Positions 18,748-26,263 of a stretch of DNA of 35,053 nucleotides are shown here, one piece after another. Origin of the DNA: an uncultured Bacteroides sp. (lineage in GTDB: Bacteria; Bacteroidota; Bacteroidia; Bacteroidales; Bacteroidaceae); NCBI GenBank assembly GCA_947038155.1, contig CAMQVH010000027.1, positions 1 through 35,053 on the forward strand. Direction: 5' to 3'. Positions within the stretch are counted from its first letter, which is position 1; every line of letters starts with the position of its first letter. The notes under the pieces are model-generated. The model did not search any database, had not been told where the DNA came from, and saw only the letters and a list, made by a program, of their open reading frames with translations. The position numbers and the translations under genes are program-made.

Positions 18748-18834
18748 ATGCGAATCAGTAGTTGCCCCCGTTTCTATATCACATTTAGTTCATAACCGGT
18801 AAAAAAGAAATCAGTTGCAACTGCTGAATCGCAT
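18748..18834 (+). promoter_or_regulatory. intergenic inverted repeat after the second susD
   Basis: The arms at 18748-18765 and 18817-18834 are complementary at 16 of 18 positions around a 51-base loop. It starts 7 bases after the susD stop and ends 19 bases before the next ATG. It shares position, but not sequence, with the stem-loop at 5636-5706. No T-run follows, so a role in mRNA processing or decay is more likely than termination; that is inference. Confidence 0.5.
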
Positions 18835-18852
18835 AAATAATTGAGAAGAAGT

Positions 18853-19737
18853 ATGAAATCAATAAAATTCATTTTTTGTACAATGGCGTTAGCGTTTGCC
18901 ACATTGATGTCTTGCTCGGATGACAATGATGTGGACTTGTCCAATCGTAAGTTTGTTCGTATCGATCAGCCGTCGGTTTATATGGAGATTGACGAAACTG
19001 CCACTGTCACCGCTTCCGTTGACACCTTGGCGGGTGATTCCTATCAGTTGAAGTGGAGTGTGCTCGATTCCGATGTGGCGACCATTGAAGGCGTAGAAAA
19101 CAATGCGGCCGTCATTACGCCTGTTGCCGTCGGAAAAACGGTCATCAAGGTAGAGACGGCCGATGGCAAGTTGTGCTACTTTAGCGACTTGACTGTTATC
19201 AAGACTCCTAAGACGTGTTACATTGACTTTGGTGTCTTCGACTCTCCAGCTCCGTTCAACAACTATCGGAATCCTAGAGACCCCGGATTGGTGAACATGC
19301 TTGATCAAAGAGGCCGTCCTACTACCTTTGGCATCGAAGTGGACAAACCGTTTTCCGGAGAATTGGCTCGTGGCTTGAGTAACAACTTGGGCTTTCCGGA
19401 TACAGCTTCTGAGGATATGTTCTTCAGCGACGGCATTGCTATTCCGGTCAGTGGATTCAAGCTGACAGGTCTCTCTCGGGAAACAAAATACACGTTCAAC
19501 TTCTATGGCCACATCAATGACCGTGGAACGGAGACCGAGTATCATGTAATCGGAAAGAACGATGGCACTGCTTGTCTGGTCAATGACGATAATTTCGATA
19601 GAGTGGTAAAGATCAAGGGCATCGAGCCCAATGACGAAGGTGTCGTTCATATCGAAATGAGACCAGGTCCGAACAATGTGCAATGGGCCAAATTCTTTGG
19701 CGTAAATTTCATTGTATTTTCAGAAGATGAGAATTGA
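18853..19737 (+). CDS. surface lipoprotein with Ig-like domain, candidate surface glycan-binding protein
   Basis: The 294-residue lipoprotein is read from the ATG at 18853. A TTG at 18841 is in frame but would add four residues before a good signal peptide. Cysteine 21 lies in the lipobox LMSC, and the mature start CSDDNDVD matches the acidic surface-export signal of Bacteroides lipoproteins. Residues about 34-115 look like a bacterial Ig-like (BIG2-type) domain (YQLKWSVLDSDVATIEG, GKTVIKVETADGK). Residues about 121-294 form a second, aromatic-rich beta domain (GLSRETKYTFNFYGHI and following) that I do not recognise. Position directly after susCD is where SusE/SusF-type surface glycan-binding proteins are encoded, so binding of the same polysaccharide is the likely job. 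No catalytic motif is visible. Confidence 0.78.
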   Translation: MKSIKFIFCTMALAFATLMSCSDDNDVDLSNRKFVRIDQPSVYMEIDETATVTASVDTLAGDSYQLKWSVLDSDVATIEGVENNAAVITPVAVGKTVIKVETADGKLCYFSDLTVIKTPKTCYIDFGVFDSPAPFNNYRNPRDPGLVNMLDQRGRPTTFGIEVDKPFSGELARGLSNNLGFPDTASEDMFFSDGIAIPVSGFKLTGLSRETKYTFNFYGHINDRGTETEYHVIGKNDGTACLVNDDNFDRVVKIKGIEPNDEGVVHIEMRPGPNNVQWAKFFGVNFIVFSEDEN

Positions 19738-19789
19738 TGTGGCTTTATGGACACAGGTAATCCTTTCTATTGAAATAGTACTGTCAGTG

Positions 19790-19832
19790 AGGAGAGATAC
19801 CGTTTAAGCAGGCATTCTCTCCTTGCCTTTTT
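19790..19832 (+). terminator. terminator-like structure with overlapping alternative hairpin
   Basis: AGGAGAGA at 19790-19797 pairs perfectly with TCTCTCCT at 19816-19823. A shorter hairpin, AGGCA at 19810-19814 with TGCCT at 19824-19828, is followed at once by T's to 19832 and would be the terminator. The two stems share bases and cannot form together. The site lies between the Ig-like lipoprotein and the second GH172 gene. Confidence 0.45.
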
Positions 19833-19855
19833 AATAAACATATAACAAATAATCT

Positions 19856-21799
19856 ATGGAGATTACCCTAAAGAAAGTTTCAGTTTTCTTGTCTGCCGTT
19901 TTGTGGGCAGGCTCGTATGTAATGGCTCAGAATCCGTACAGATGGACAGACGAGCTGGAGTTGTTGAAAAGAGTGGATAAACTGCCCGAATATCGTACGG
20001 GCTCTTATGTGGAGCAGTTTTCGAGCTACGACAGGACATGGGGCAACGACGATGGTTTTGCCGGAACTTATTCTTTCCTCCGCAAGGAAGATGATAGGCT
20101 GGTGATTGCCGAGATGGAAGGTCCCGGAGTCATCAACCGCATCTGGACACCCACACCGACGGACAACATGCTCTATTTCTATTTTGACGGACAGAAAGAA
20201 CCCGGTTTGAAAATAAAGTTCTCGGACTTGTTTTCCGGTAAGGTTTATCCGTTTACGAAGCCGGTCTGCGGCAATGAAATCGGTGGCTTTTATTGTTATC
20301 TGCCCATTACGTACAAAAAGTCCTGCAAGATTGTTTTCGACGGACCTAAGTTGGAATTCATTCAGATACAATACCGTAACCTTCCGGGAAAGAAGGTGGA
20401 AACCTATACCGGTGAATTCTCACAGCAGGATAAGGAGTTGCTGGCCGAGGTGAACAAGGTATGGGCTGATTTGACTCCCGCCGTCACCAACTATACGTTC
20501 GGAAAGTCTGCCGTCACGCAGACTATGGAGAAGACATTCACCATCAATCCGGGCGAAGAAGTTTCTTTCTTTGAGATGGAGGAGCCGGGACGTATTGTCG
20601 GTATGACGATTGACGGCGGTAGCTCTTTCGAAGGCTTGTACAAGGATGTGCTTCTTTCTGCCAGGTGGGACAATGAGAAAGTGGAGGCTATCTATGCTCC
20701 CGTTGCCGACTTCTTTGGCTACGCTTATGGCAAAGGAGCCATGCGCAGCATTCTGATGGGTAAGCAGGGTACTTCCAACTACTGTTACCTGCCGATGCCT
20801 TTCGATGAATCGGCTTCCATGAAGATAATTTATAAGAAGAGAGAAGACGTTCAGCAATCCCCTGTTTCCGTAAATGTGAAGGTGTATTATAACAGTAACA
20901 AGCGCAACGCCAAGCAAGAAGGTAAATTCTATTCTACATGGCGCAGGGAGAAGACTCCGCTCGGCACCTTCCATAAGTTTGCAGCACAAAAAGGAAAGGG
21001 ACACTATATAGGCACCATCCACCAAGCGCAGGGATTGCGTCCGGGTATGACCCTCTTCTTTGAGGGAGACGATACGACCTATGTAGATAAGAAGGCACGC
21101 CTGCATGGTACCGGTTCCGAAGACTATTATAACGGCGGTTGGTATGCTTGCCTGGACCGTTGGGACAGAGGAAACAGTCTTCCTCTTCATGGTTGTCTGG
21201 ACTATTCGCTTCCGATGGCGCGTACCGGCGGTTACCGCTTCTTCTTGGTCGACAAGATGTCTTATGAAAAGGAAATCTATCATGGAATGGAACACGGTGA
21301 GGTAAAAAATAACTTCCCGGTGGATTATATTTCCATTGGTCTCTTTTACTCTGACCGTCCTTTGCAAAATAGGGAAGAACCTTCTGCGGAACAACGTGTG
21401 GTTTACTTGCCTACCGAACATATTTATTTCCCTCAGTTGATGGAAATGACAGTGGGTGGAGGCATTCAGGTATCCAATGATCGTGGCATCCGCATGAACA
21501 CCTGTCACGGAGGTGTGGTTCGTATCAATCTGACCGATGTGCCCGAAGGCAGGTACCGTTTGCTGATTAACTATTTTGAAAAGCCAAATGGTGCGGATTT
21601 TCAAATTTGGCAGCGACAGAAACAGTTATCCGATTGGATTTCCACTAAGAATGGTAAAGAAGTAGAAAAGACGAGAGTACATGTAGGTGATATCAATCTG
21701 ACGGAACAAACCAATACTATTACTTTCCATGTGAGAAACAACCAGGGTGGAGATCAATTTGAATTGGGATTGATTATTCTGGAAAGAATAAAAGAATGA
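19856..21799 (+). CDS. GH172 (DUF2961) enzyme, long form, probable exo-alpha-D-arabinofuranosidase
   Basis: The 647-residue product has a signal peptide cut near VMA/QN (residue 24). DUF2961 features are clear: AEMEGPGVINRIWTPTPTDNMLYFYFDG, GNEIGGFYCYLPITYKKSCKI, and the catalytic-region block EGDDTTYVDKKARLHGTGSEDYYNGGW. Glutamate 422 of GTGSED is the family's conserved acid, equivalent to residue 276 of the shorter GH172 at 12308. The protein is about 250 residues longer than the short form. The extra part includes a jelly-roll-like region at about 215-345 and a C-terminal beta domain (about 510-640) containing GRYRLLINYFEKPNGADFQIW. Two dissimilar GH172 enzymes in one locus suggest different linkages or chain positions. 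It probably acts in the periplasm. A GH183 pseudogene follows. Confidence 0.92.
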   Translation: MEITLKKVSVFLSAVLWAGSYVMAQNPYRWTDELELLKRVDKLPEYRTGSYVEQFSSYDRTWGNDDGFAGTYSFLRKEDDRLVIAEMEGPGVINRIWTPTPTDNMLYFYFDGQKEPGLKIKFSDLFSGKVYPFTKPVCGNEIGGFYCYLPITYKKSCKIVFDGPKLEFIQIQYRNLPGKKVETYTGEFSQQDKELLAEVNKVWADLTPAVTNYTFGKSAVTQTMEKTFTINPGEEVSFFEMEEPGRIVGMTIDGGSSFEGLYKDVLLSARWDNEKVEAIYAPVADFFGYAYGKGAMRSILMGKQGTSNYCYLPMPFDESASMKIIYKKREDVQQSPVSVNVKVYYNSNKRNAKQEGKFYSTWRREKTPLGTFHKFAAQKGKGHYIGTIHQAQGLRPGMTLFFEGDDTTYVDKKARLHGTGSEDYYNGGWYACLDRWDRGNSLPLHGCLDYSLPMARTGGYRFFLVDKMSYEKEIYHGMEHGEVKNNFPVDYISIGLFYSDRPLQNREEPSAEQRVVYLPTEHIYFPQLMEMTVGGGIQVSNDRGIRMNTCHGGVVRINLTDVPEGRYRLLINYFEKPNGADFQIWQRQKQLSDWISTKNGKEVEKTRVHVGDINLTEQTNTITFHVRNNQGGDQFELGLIILERIKE

Positions 21800-21821
21800 G
21801 ATAGATAGAGTTGGTCTGTCC

Positions 21822-21847
21822 ACGAAACAAGGCAGTGGCTGTTTCGT
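21822..21847 (+). other. small perfect hairpin before the GH183 remnant
   Basis: ACGAAACA (21822-21829) and TGTTTCGT (21840-21847) form a perfect 8-bp stem with a 10-base loop, 23 bases after the GH172 stop codon. There is no T-run after it, so a terminator function is uncertain. Confidence 0.35.
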
Positions 21848-21879
21848 CGGCAGCCCCATTTGATAAATGTGAATTGGGA

Positions 21880-22269
21880 ATGGAAACAAAACAAGTTTTA
21901 CTGTATAGTATTGTAGCTTCCGGCTTATTGGGAGTTGCGGGTTGTAAAGATGCCGATGCAGGGAAGGAATTGCCAAACGTGACGGATGGATTTATATGAC
22001 GTGGTGATGCTGCGTATCTGGCGCGTTTCCTTGAGAACAATCTTCTGGATATGAAGGCCTATGAATACTGGGACGAGCCGAAAGTATTGGCGGAAGCAGA
22101 TAGGTATCCTGCTTTGTATTGCGCTTACATACATCCGCAGAAGGACAATGATGAGCAGCTTTGGTTCATCATGTCCATGTGGGGGCCGTACAATGCTTTC
22201 CTAATGTGTGCCGATATGAAACCGGAATCTCCAGACCACAAGCAAGGATTCTATATTATAATAAATTAG
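21880..22269 (+). pseudogene. decayed second GH183 (DUF4185) lipoprotein
   Basis: The ATG at 21880 begins a good lipoprotein signal (lipobox VAGC, cysteine 22, then CKDADAGKELP) that hits TGA at 21997-21999 after 39 codons. Directly after the stop, in the same frame, the sequence encodes pieces of the C-terminal half of DUF4185. AAYLARF and AYEYW match KLARF and AYEYW at residues 334-352 of the intact GH183 at 5725. YIHPQKDNDEQLWFIMSMWGPYNAFLM matches its C-terminal YIHP...MSMW.PYN.FLM block. Relative to the intact gene, about 300 codons are missing between the signal peptide and LARF, and about 60 codons between YEYW and the next block. It is therefore a remnant with at least two internal deletions and an in-frame stop. 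It occupies the last PUL position and implies an ancestral locus with two endo-enzymes. Confidence 0.82.
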
Positions 22270-22292
22270 CAGTATATGTACTGCTCTTCTGA

Positions 22293-22583
22293 TTCGGGAT
22301 TGTTGGGGCGATAGTCGGTATAGTCCTGACCGGAAGTATAATGCTCTCAAATTCTGTCTCAAATACCAAGCGAGAATACGAACAGCGCATCGGTCAGTTC
22401 GACAGATGGTACGAAGACAACGCCGACGCCGTAGCCTTCGGGCAGTTCTACCGCGAGAACTACCCCAAGCAATACCGCCAATGGCACACCGGCCAATGGC
22501 AGCAGGACATCGCCTACCGCGACTCCCTCCGCCGTGCCCACTCCCTCGACCGCCTCCGCCGCCTCTACGAGTCTGAGGAATAA
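22293..22583 (+). pseudogene. GC-rich 5'-truncated coding fragment with one membrane helix
   Basis: After a TGA at 22290-22292 the frame is open to the TAA ending at 22583. It encodes a hydrophobic stretch (IVGAIVGIVLTGSIM) and then a charged, aromatic-rich tail (for example FGQFYRENYPKQYRQW). The frame has no ATG, GTG or TTG before the ATG at 22341, which falls at the end of the predicted helix, so the gene seems to have lost its start. A real 80-residue protein from 22341 is possible but less natural. Third positions are strongly G/C from about 22400 onward, unlike the PUL or the following island. I do not recognise the family. It marks the join between the two regions. Confidence 0.5.
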
Positions 22584-22684
22584 ACCGCACAAATCTCTGC
22601 ACCAAGCGAGTAACCCGTCTGATACAGAGATTTTCCCTTTGCATTTTCCTCGCTCAAAACAGCCCGAATCTCAGAAAAATTTGC

Positions 22685-22692
22685 TAATTTTG
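22685..22692 (+). promoter_or_regulatory. candidate Bacteroides -7 promoter element
   Basis: TAATTTTG matches the Bacteroides -7 consensus TAnnTTTG exactly. No TTTG is present at the expected -33 distance, so support rests on one element only. Transcription from here would give a leader of roughly 150 bases before the helicase ATG at 22851. Confidence 0.35.
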
Positions 22693-22775
22693 CATTTAAT
22701 GTAACGACAAACATCTGAAAATGGCCGAAACAAGTTAATAATGTTGGCAGAACACGCCACACAACCAATCGTTTG

Positions 22776-22834
22776 AAACTCCCACGCAGTCGTTGCAGGC
22801 TCGGTCAGCCCTCAGATTTCTGCCGCAGGAGTTT
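22776..22834 (+). promoter_or_regulatory. leader stem-loop followed by a T-rich tract
   Basis: AAACTCC (22776-22782) pairs perfectly with GGAGTTT (22828-22834), and inner complementarity (GCAG with CTGC) can extend it. A T-rich run continues to about 22844, just before the ATG at 22851. It could act as an attenuator or block ribosome entry on the restriction operon; that is inference. Confidence 0.4.
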
Positions 22835-22850
22835 TTATTTTTTCATAGAT

Positions 22851-25800
22851 ATGGCAAATGCCTTAATAGATAATTCAGAGCGGTTTAAGCTCGTCAAATA
22901 TATCAAAGAGTTAGTCTCACGACTTGACTGCAATCACATTATGATTGCAACAGGCTATTGGGACTTGCCCGGAACCGCTTTAGTCTATGAAGAGCTTAAG
23001 GACTTTTTCGTGCGTGGGGGCAAACTTGACTTACTGATAGGCCAGGAACCGCAACTTCAATATTATCAGGCCTCTCAAGAAGTGCGCCAATTCCCGGATT
23101 TCTATATTCAAAGGGATGTCGAATCTCTTTCCGACGAGTATAAGCCCATTGGCAAGCTTATTATTGATAATGCCCTTACGGAAGAGAATCCCAGAGGAAA
23201 GTTTGAGATTCGTGTTTACGGTCAAGGCGAACATAAGGAGTTCCTTCATGCCAAGTGCTATATCTTCCTCGGCAACAACCATACACTTGCTACTGGAATT
23301 GTTGGTAGCTCGAATTTTACATTGAAAGGGTTACAGGGCAATGCCGAGCTAAACTATCTTGAAGAGAATGGCAATAGCGTTGCAGCTCCGTATACAGAGT
23401 ATTCAACGTCTAAATCTCATAAAGCGTGGTTTGAAGAACTTTGGCAGAACAGCGAATTGTGGTCCGGAAAGTTTATTAAGAACATTCTCAAACCTTCCCC
23501 CATTGGTGTAGAGATTGAGAAAGATAACGAAGTTGAAAAATCTCTTTCGCCCTACGAAGTATATATTAAGTATCTCCAATTGCAGTTTGGAGACATGATT
23601 GATGCTAATACATCTGAAGTCCTTAAATCGTATTTGCCACCGTCATTCAATACCCTTGAATATCAGCTTGACGCAGTAAAACAGTGCTTTTCTGTAATGA
23701 AACGATTCGGTGGCTTTATTCTTGGCGATGTCGTCGGTCTTGGCAAAACTGTAGTTGGGGTATTGCTTATCCGTCATTTCCTTGAAAATGCCGAAACACT
23801 TGGTCGTGTACGCAAAGTTCTGATTGTAACACCTCCGGCTATTAAGAAAGCATGGGAAAAGACGGTAAATGATTTTGACAACGATAACCCTCGTAATAAC
23901 ATTGAACTCAGTGTTGACTTCGTAACTACCGGAAGCATCGGAAAAATCACAGAAGAGCTGGAAAATACCGATGATATTGAAGACAGTGACGAAATAGAGA
24001 ATATCGAGTTTAGAAACTATGGGATGGTTCTTATTGACGAGAGTCACAACTTCCGCAATTCAGAAACTCAGAAATATAAGGCGATTGATGACCTAATCGG
24101 TCTTATTAATCCCACTCCATACGTTGCACTCTTATCTGCCACGCCGCAAAATAATTCGCCCAAAGATCTTTATAATCAGATACGCTTATTTCAACGCACT
24201 CCCAATAACTCAAACTTACCCAATGTTGAGGGTGGAAAGCTCGACTCTTTATTCAATGCGATGGAGCGACGCTTTAAGGAGGCGAGAGGTATATCCCAAG
24301 ACGACGACGAAGGTAAAGCAGAAGCCCGTGCTATTGTAAAGGAGGTGTCTGAAAAGATTAGAAACTGTGTACTTAGTGACCTAGTAGTTCGTCGCACCCG
24401 TACCGATATTAGAAATCTCTACGGTGAAGATGCTGAATTACTGAAATTCCCCACCATGAAAGGTCCTCATAAGCTTGAATACCGAATGGATGAGGAACTC
24501 TCGACGCTCTTCGCTGATACCGTTGATGCTATCTGTCCTCCTGCTACAGGAGAATCTTTTGACCCGGATAAACATATCGGCTTTTATCGTTATGCCGCAA
24601 TTACGCAGTTTGTAGATAAAGACAATAAGAAACTGTATGAGAAACGAAATCTTACGGTAGATCGCATTACGCAAAGACTTCAGCGCATTATGCGGATTCT
24701 ATTGGTAAAGCGACTTGAAAGCAGCCTTGCGGCATTCAAGAAAACGCTTGAAAATCTGAACCGATATAATGACGTTATGATTGATATGCTTCAACACGAC
24801 TGCGTATTTATCTGCCCGGATATTGATGTCAATAAATTGCACAACGAGCATAAAGGAAACTTCGCGGCTTTCAAGGCTGCAGTAGAGTCTGTCATTGAGC
24901 ATAAAGGCGGAAACAACAGATGTTTCAAAGCCTCCGATTTTAACGAATCGTATCTCGAAGACCTACAAAATGACAAATTGCGCATTTGTTCTTTGCTTGA
25001 ACGGTGGCGGGAAAATACCGAAGACCCCAAATTTGACTGTTTCAAAGAAGCAATAAATCCTAAATTATTCAATCCGGAGATTAACAATCCGTCGGGAGTG
25101 AATAAGCCTCGTTTGGTTATTTTCACCGAAGCTATTGACACGCTCAAATCATTAGAACGAGCATTAAAGGCAAAAGGACACAAAGTGCTCAGCATTACAG
25201 CACAGAACCGCACTGAGATGCAGGAAGCTATTGAAGCCAACTTCGATGCAAACTGCAAGCCGGAGAATCGTCGTGATGATTATGATGTAATCGTCACAAC
25301 CGAGGTTCTTGCCGAAGGGGTGAATCTCCATCGCTCTAATGTTATTCTAAATTATGATGCTCCGTGGAATGCAACTCGCTTAATGCAACGCATCGGTCGT
25401 GTGAATCGCATAGGCTCCACTGAAGATTTCGTCCATGTCTTCAACTTCTTCCCTTCAGATGAAGGCAACAGCCAGATTCGCCTGATTGAAAAGGCTTATG
25501 CAAAACTCCAATCTTTCCACGAGATGTTTGGTGAGGATAATAAGGTATTCAGTGAACGTGAGGAGCTTGTTGAGCATGATCTGCAACATTTTGTTGATGG
25601 TGATGAATCGCCATTTGGATCGTTTATCAAGGAGTTAAAGGCTTTTCAAGAAAATTCATCGGAGCGATATGATTATATCGCCTCCGTAGATGCTGACGGT
25701 CTTGGAGGTGTTTTACAAGGAAGTGATGAAAAAACTCATACTATTTTCGTATTTACAGACAACTCACAAGAACTAATCTCAGTAGAGGTAGAGAAAACAC

Positions 25801-26261
25801 AGGAAGATACTTCTTCTCACATAATTTCATCGTTGGCGACTATGCAACGATTGAAATGCGAGCCTGATACTGAGTTTGTCGATATACAATGTGATGATGC
25901 ACTTGCTGACACAGCAAAAAAAGCCTATCAAAAACATGTTGCCCACTATATCACAGCTACCGATGCAAGCAGAAAGTCAGCGGATGCACTTGCCGTGTTA
26001 TCATCATTGCGCTCACGCACCGATGTAACACAAGAGTCAAAAAAACTTTTGAAGCAAATAGAAAAACTTGTCAGAGCAAAAGATAATTATGTCATTAAAC
26101 AGGTAATGAGATTTGAGAACTATCAAGGCTCGATATTTGGTGCTGATGATGACATAAACGCTTTGCTTGATGTGGCTCTATCAAATTTAGCTAACCGCGC
26201 TCAAGCGAAACGAGGGGATGCCAAACTTGTACTATATTCAGAAACTAATAGCAATAACTGA
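22851..26261 (+). CDS. PLD-nuclease/SNF2-type helicase fusion, restriction translocase
   Basis: The protein is 1136 residues from the ATG at 22851. An upstream in-frame ATG at 22773 would add 26 residues of poor quality coding through the leader stem-loop. The N-terminal 200 residues are a phospholipase-D-type nuclease domain with one HKD-like motif (LHAKCYIF, His133 and Lys135, then GSSNFT at 152-157). A SNF2/SF2 helicase follows. It has Walker A GDVVGLGKT (Lys299), Walker B-like IDESHNF (Asp396), motif III LLSATPQNN, motif V TTEVLAEGVNLH and motif VI QRIGRVNRIG (from 846). The expected role is ATP-driven translocation along foreign DNA and cutting by the PLD domain, guided by the methyltransferase encoded 2 bases downstream. 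A single HKD motif implies dimerisation, as in the PLD nuclease BfiI. It is not a HsdR, as no type I nuclease domain is visible. Confidence 0.88.
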   Translation: MANALIDNSERFKLVKYIKELVSRLDCNHIMIATGYWDLPGTALVYEELKDFFVRGGKLDLLIGQEPQLQYYQASQEVRQFPDFYIQRDVESLSDEYKPIGKLIIDNALTEENPRGKFEIRVYGQGEHKEFLHAKCYIFLGNNHTLATGIVGSSNFTLKGLQGNAELNYLEENGNSVAAPYTEYSTSKSHKAWFEELWQNSELWSGKFIKNILKPSPIGVEIEKDNEVEKSLSPYEVYIKYLQLQFGDMIDANTSEVLKSYLPPSFNTLEYQLDAVKQCFSVMKRFGGFILGDVVGLGKTVVGVLLIRHFLENAETLGRVRKVLIVTPPAIKKAWEKTVNDFDNDNPRNNIELSVDFVTTGSIGKITEELENTDDIEDSDEIENIEFRNYGMVLIDESHNFRNSETQKYKAIDDLIGLINPTPYVALLSATPQNNSPKDLYNQIRLFQRTPNNSNLPNVEGGKLDSLFNAMERRFKEARGISQDDDEGKAEARAIVKEVSEKIRNCVLSDLVVRRTRTDIRNLYGEDAELLKFPTMKGPHKLEYRMDEELSTLFADTVDAICPPATGESFDPDKHIGFYRYAAITQFVDKDNKKLYEKRNLTVDRITQRLQRIMRILLVKRLESSLAAFKKTLENLNRYNDVMIDMLQHDCVFICPDIDVNKLHNEHKGNFAAFKAAVESVIEHKGGNNRCFKASDFNESYLEDLQNDKLRICSLLERWRENTEDPKFDCFKEAINPKLFNPEINNPSGVNKPRLVIFTEAIDTLKSLERALKAKGHKVLSITAQNRTEMQEAIEANFDANCKPENRRDDYDVIVTTEVLAEGVNLHRSNVILNYDAPWNATRLMQRIGRVNRIGSTEDFVHVFNFFPSDEGNSQIRLIEKAYAKLQSFHEMFGEDNKVFSEREELVEHDLQHFVDGDESPFGSFIKELKAFQENSSERYDYIASVDADGLGGVLQGSDEKTHTIFVFTDNSQELISVEVEKTQEDTSSHIISSLATMQRLKCEPDTEFVDIQCDDALADTAKKAYQKHVAHYITATDASRKSADALAVLSSLRSRTDVTQESKKLLKQIEKLVRAKDNYVIKQVMRFENYQGSIFGADDDINALLDVALSNLANRAQAKRGDAKLVLYSETNSNN

Positions 26262-26263
26262 CT

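Larger units (their letters stand above)
22584..22850 (+). other. non-coding leader of the defence operon
   Basis: This stretch separates the GC-rich fragment from the helicase gene. I see no convincing gene in it on either strand; the minus-strand ORF across 22565-22768 has no recognisable features. It contains a candidate -7 promoter element at 22685-22692 and a stem-loop at 22776-22834 close to the helicase start codon. Confidence 0.5.

Noticed and set aside
18841..18852. TTG start for the Ig-like lipoprotein
   Set aside because: The ATG at 18853 already gives a complete lipoprotein signal peptide with cysteine 21.
22565..22768. Minus-strand 67-codon frame in the leader region
   Set aside because: No recognisable protein features; it covers the candidate promoter, and similar leader sequence is my recollection of common Bacteroides upstream regions rather than a gene.
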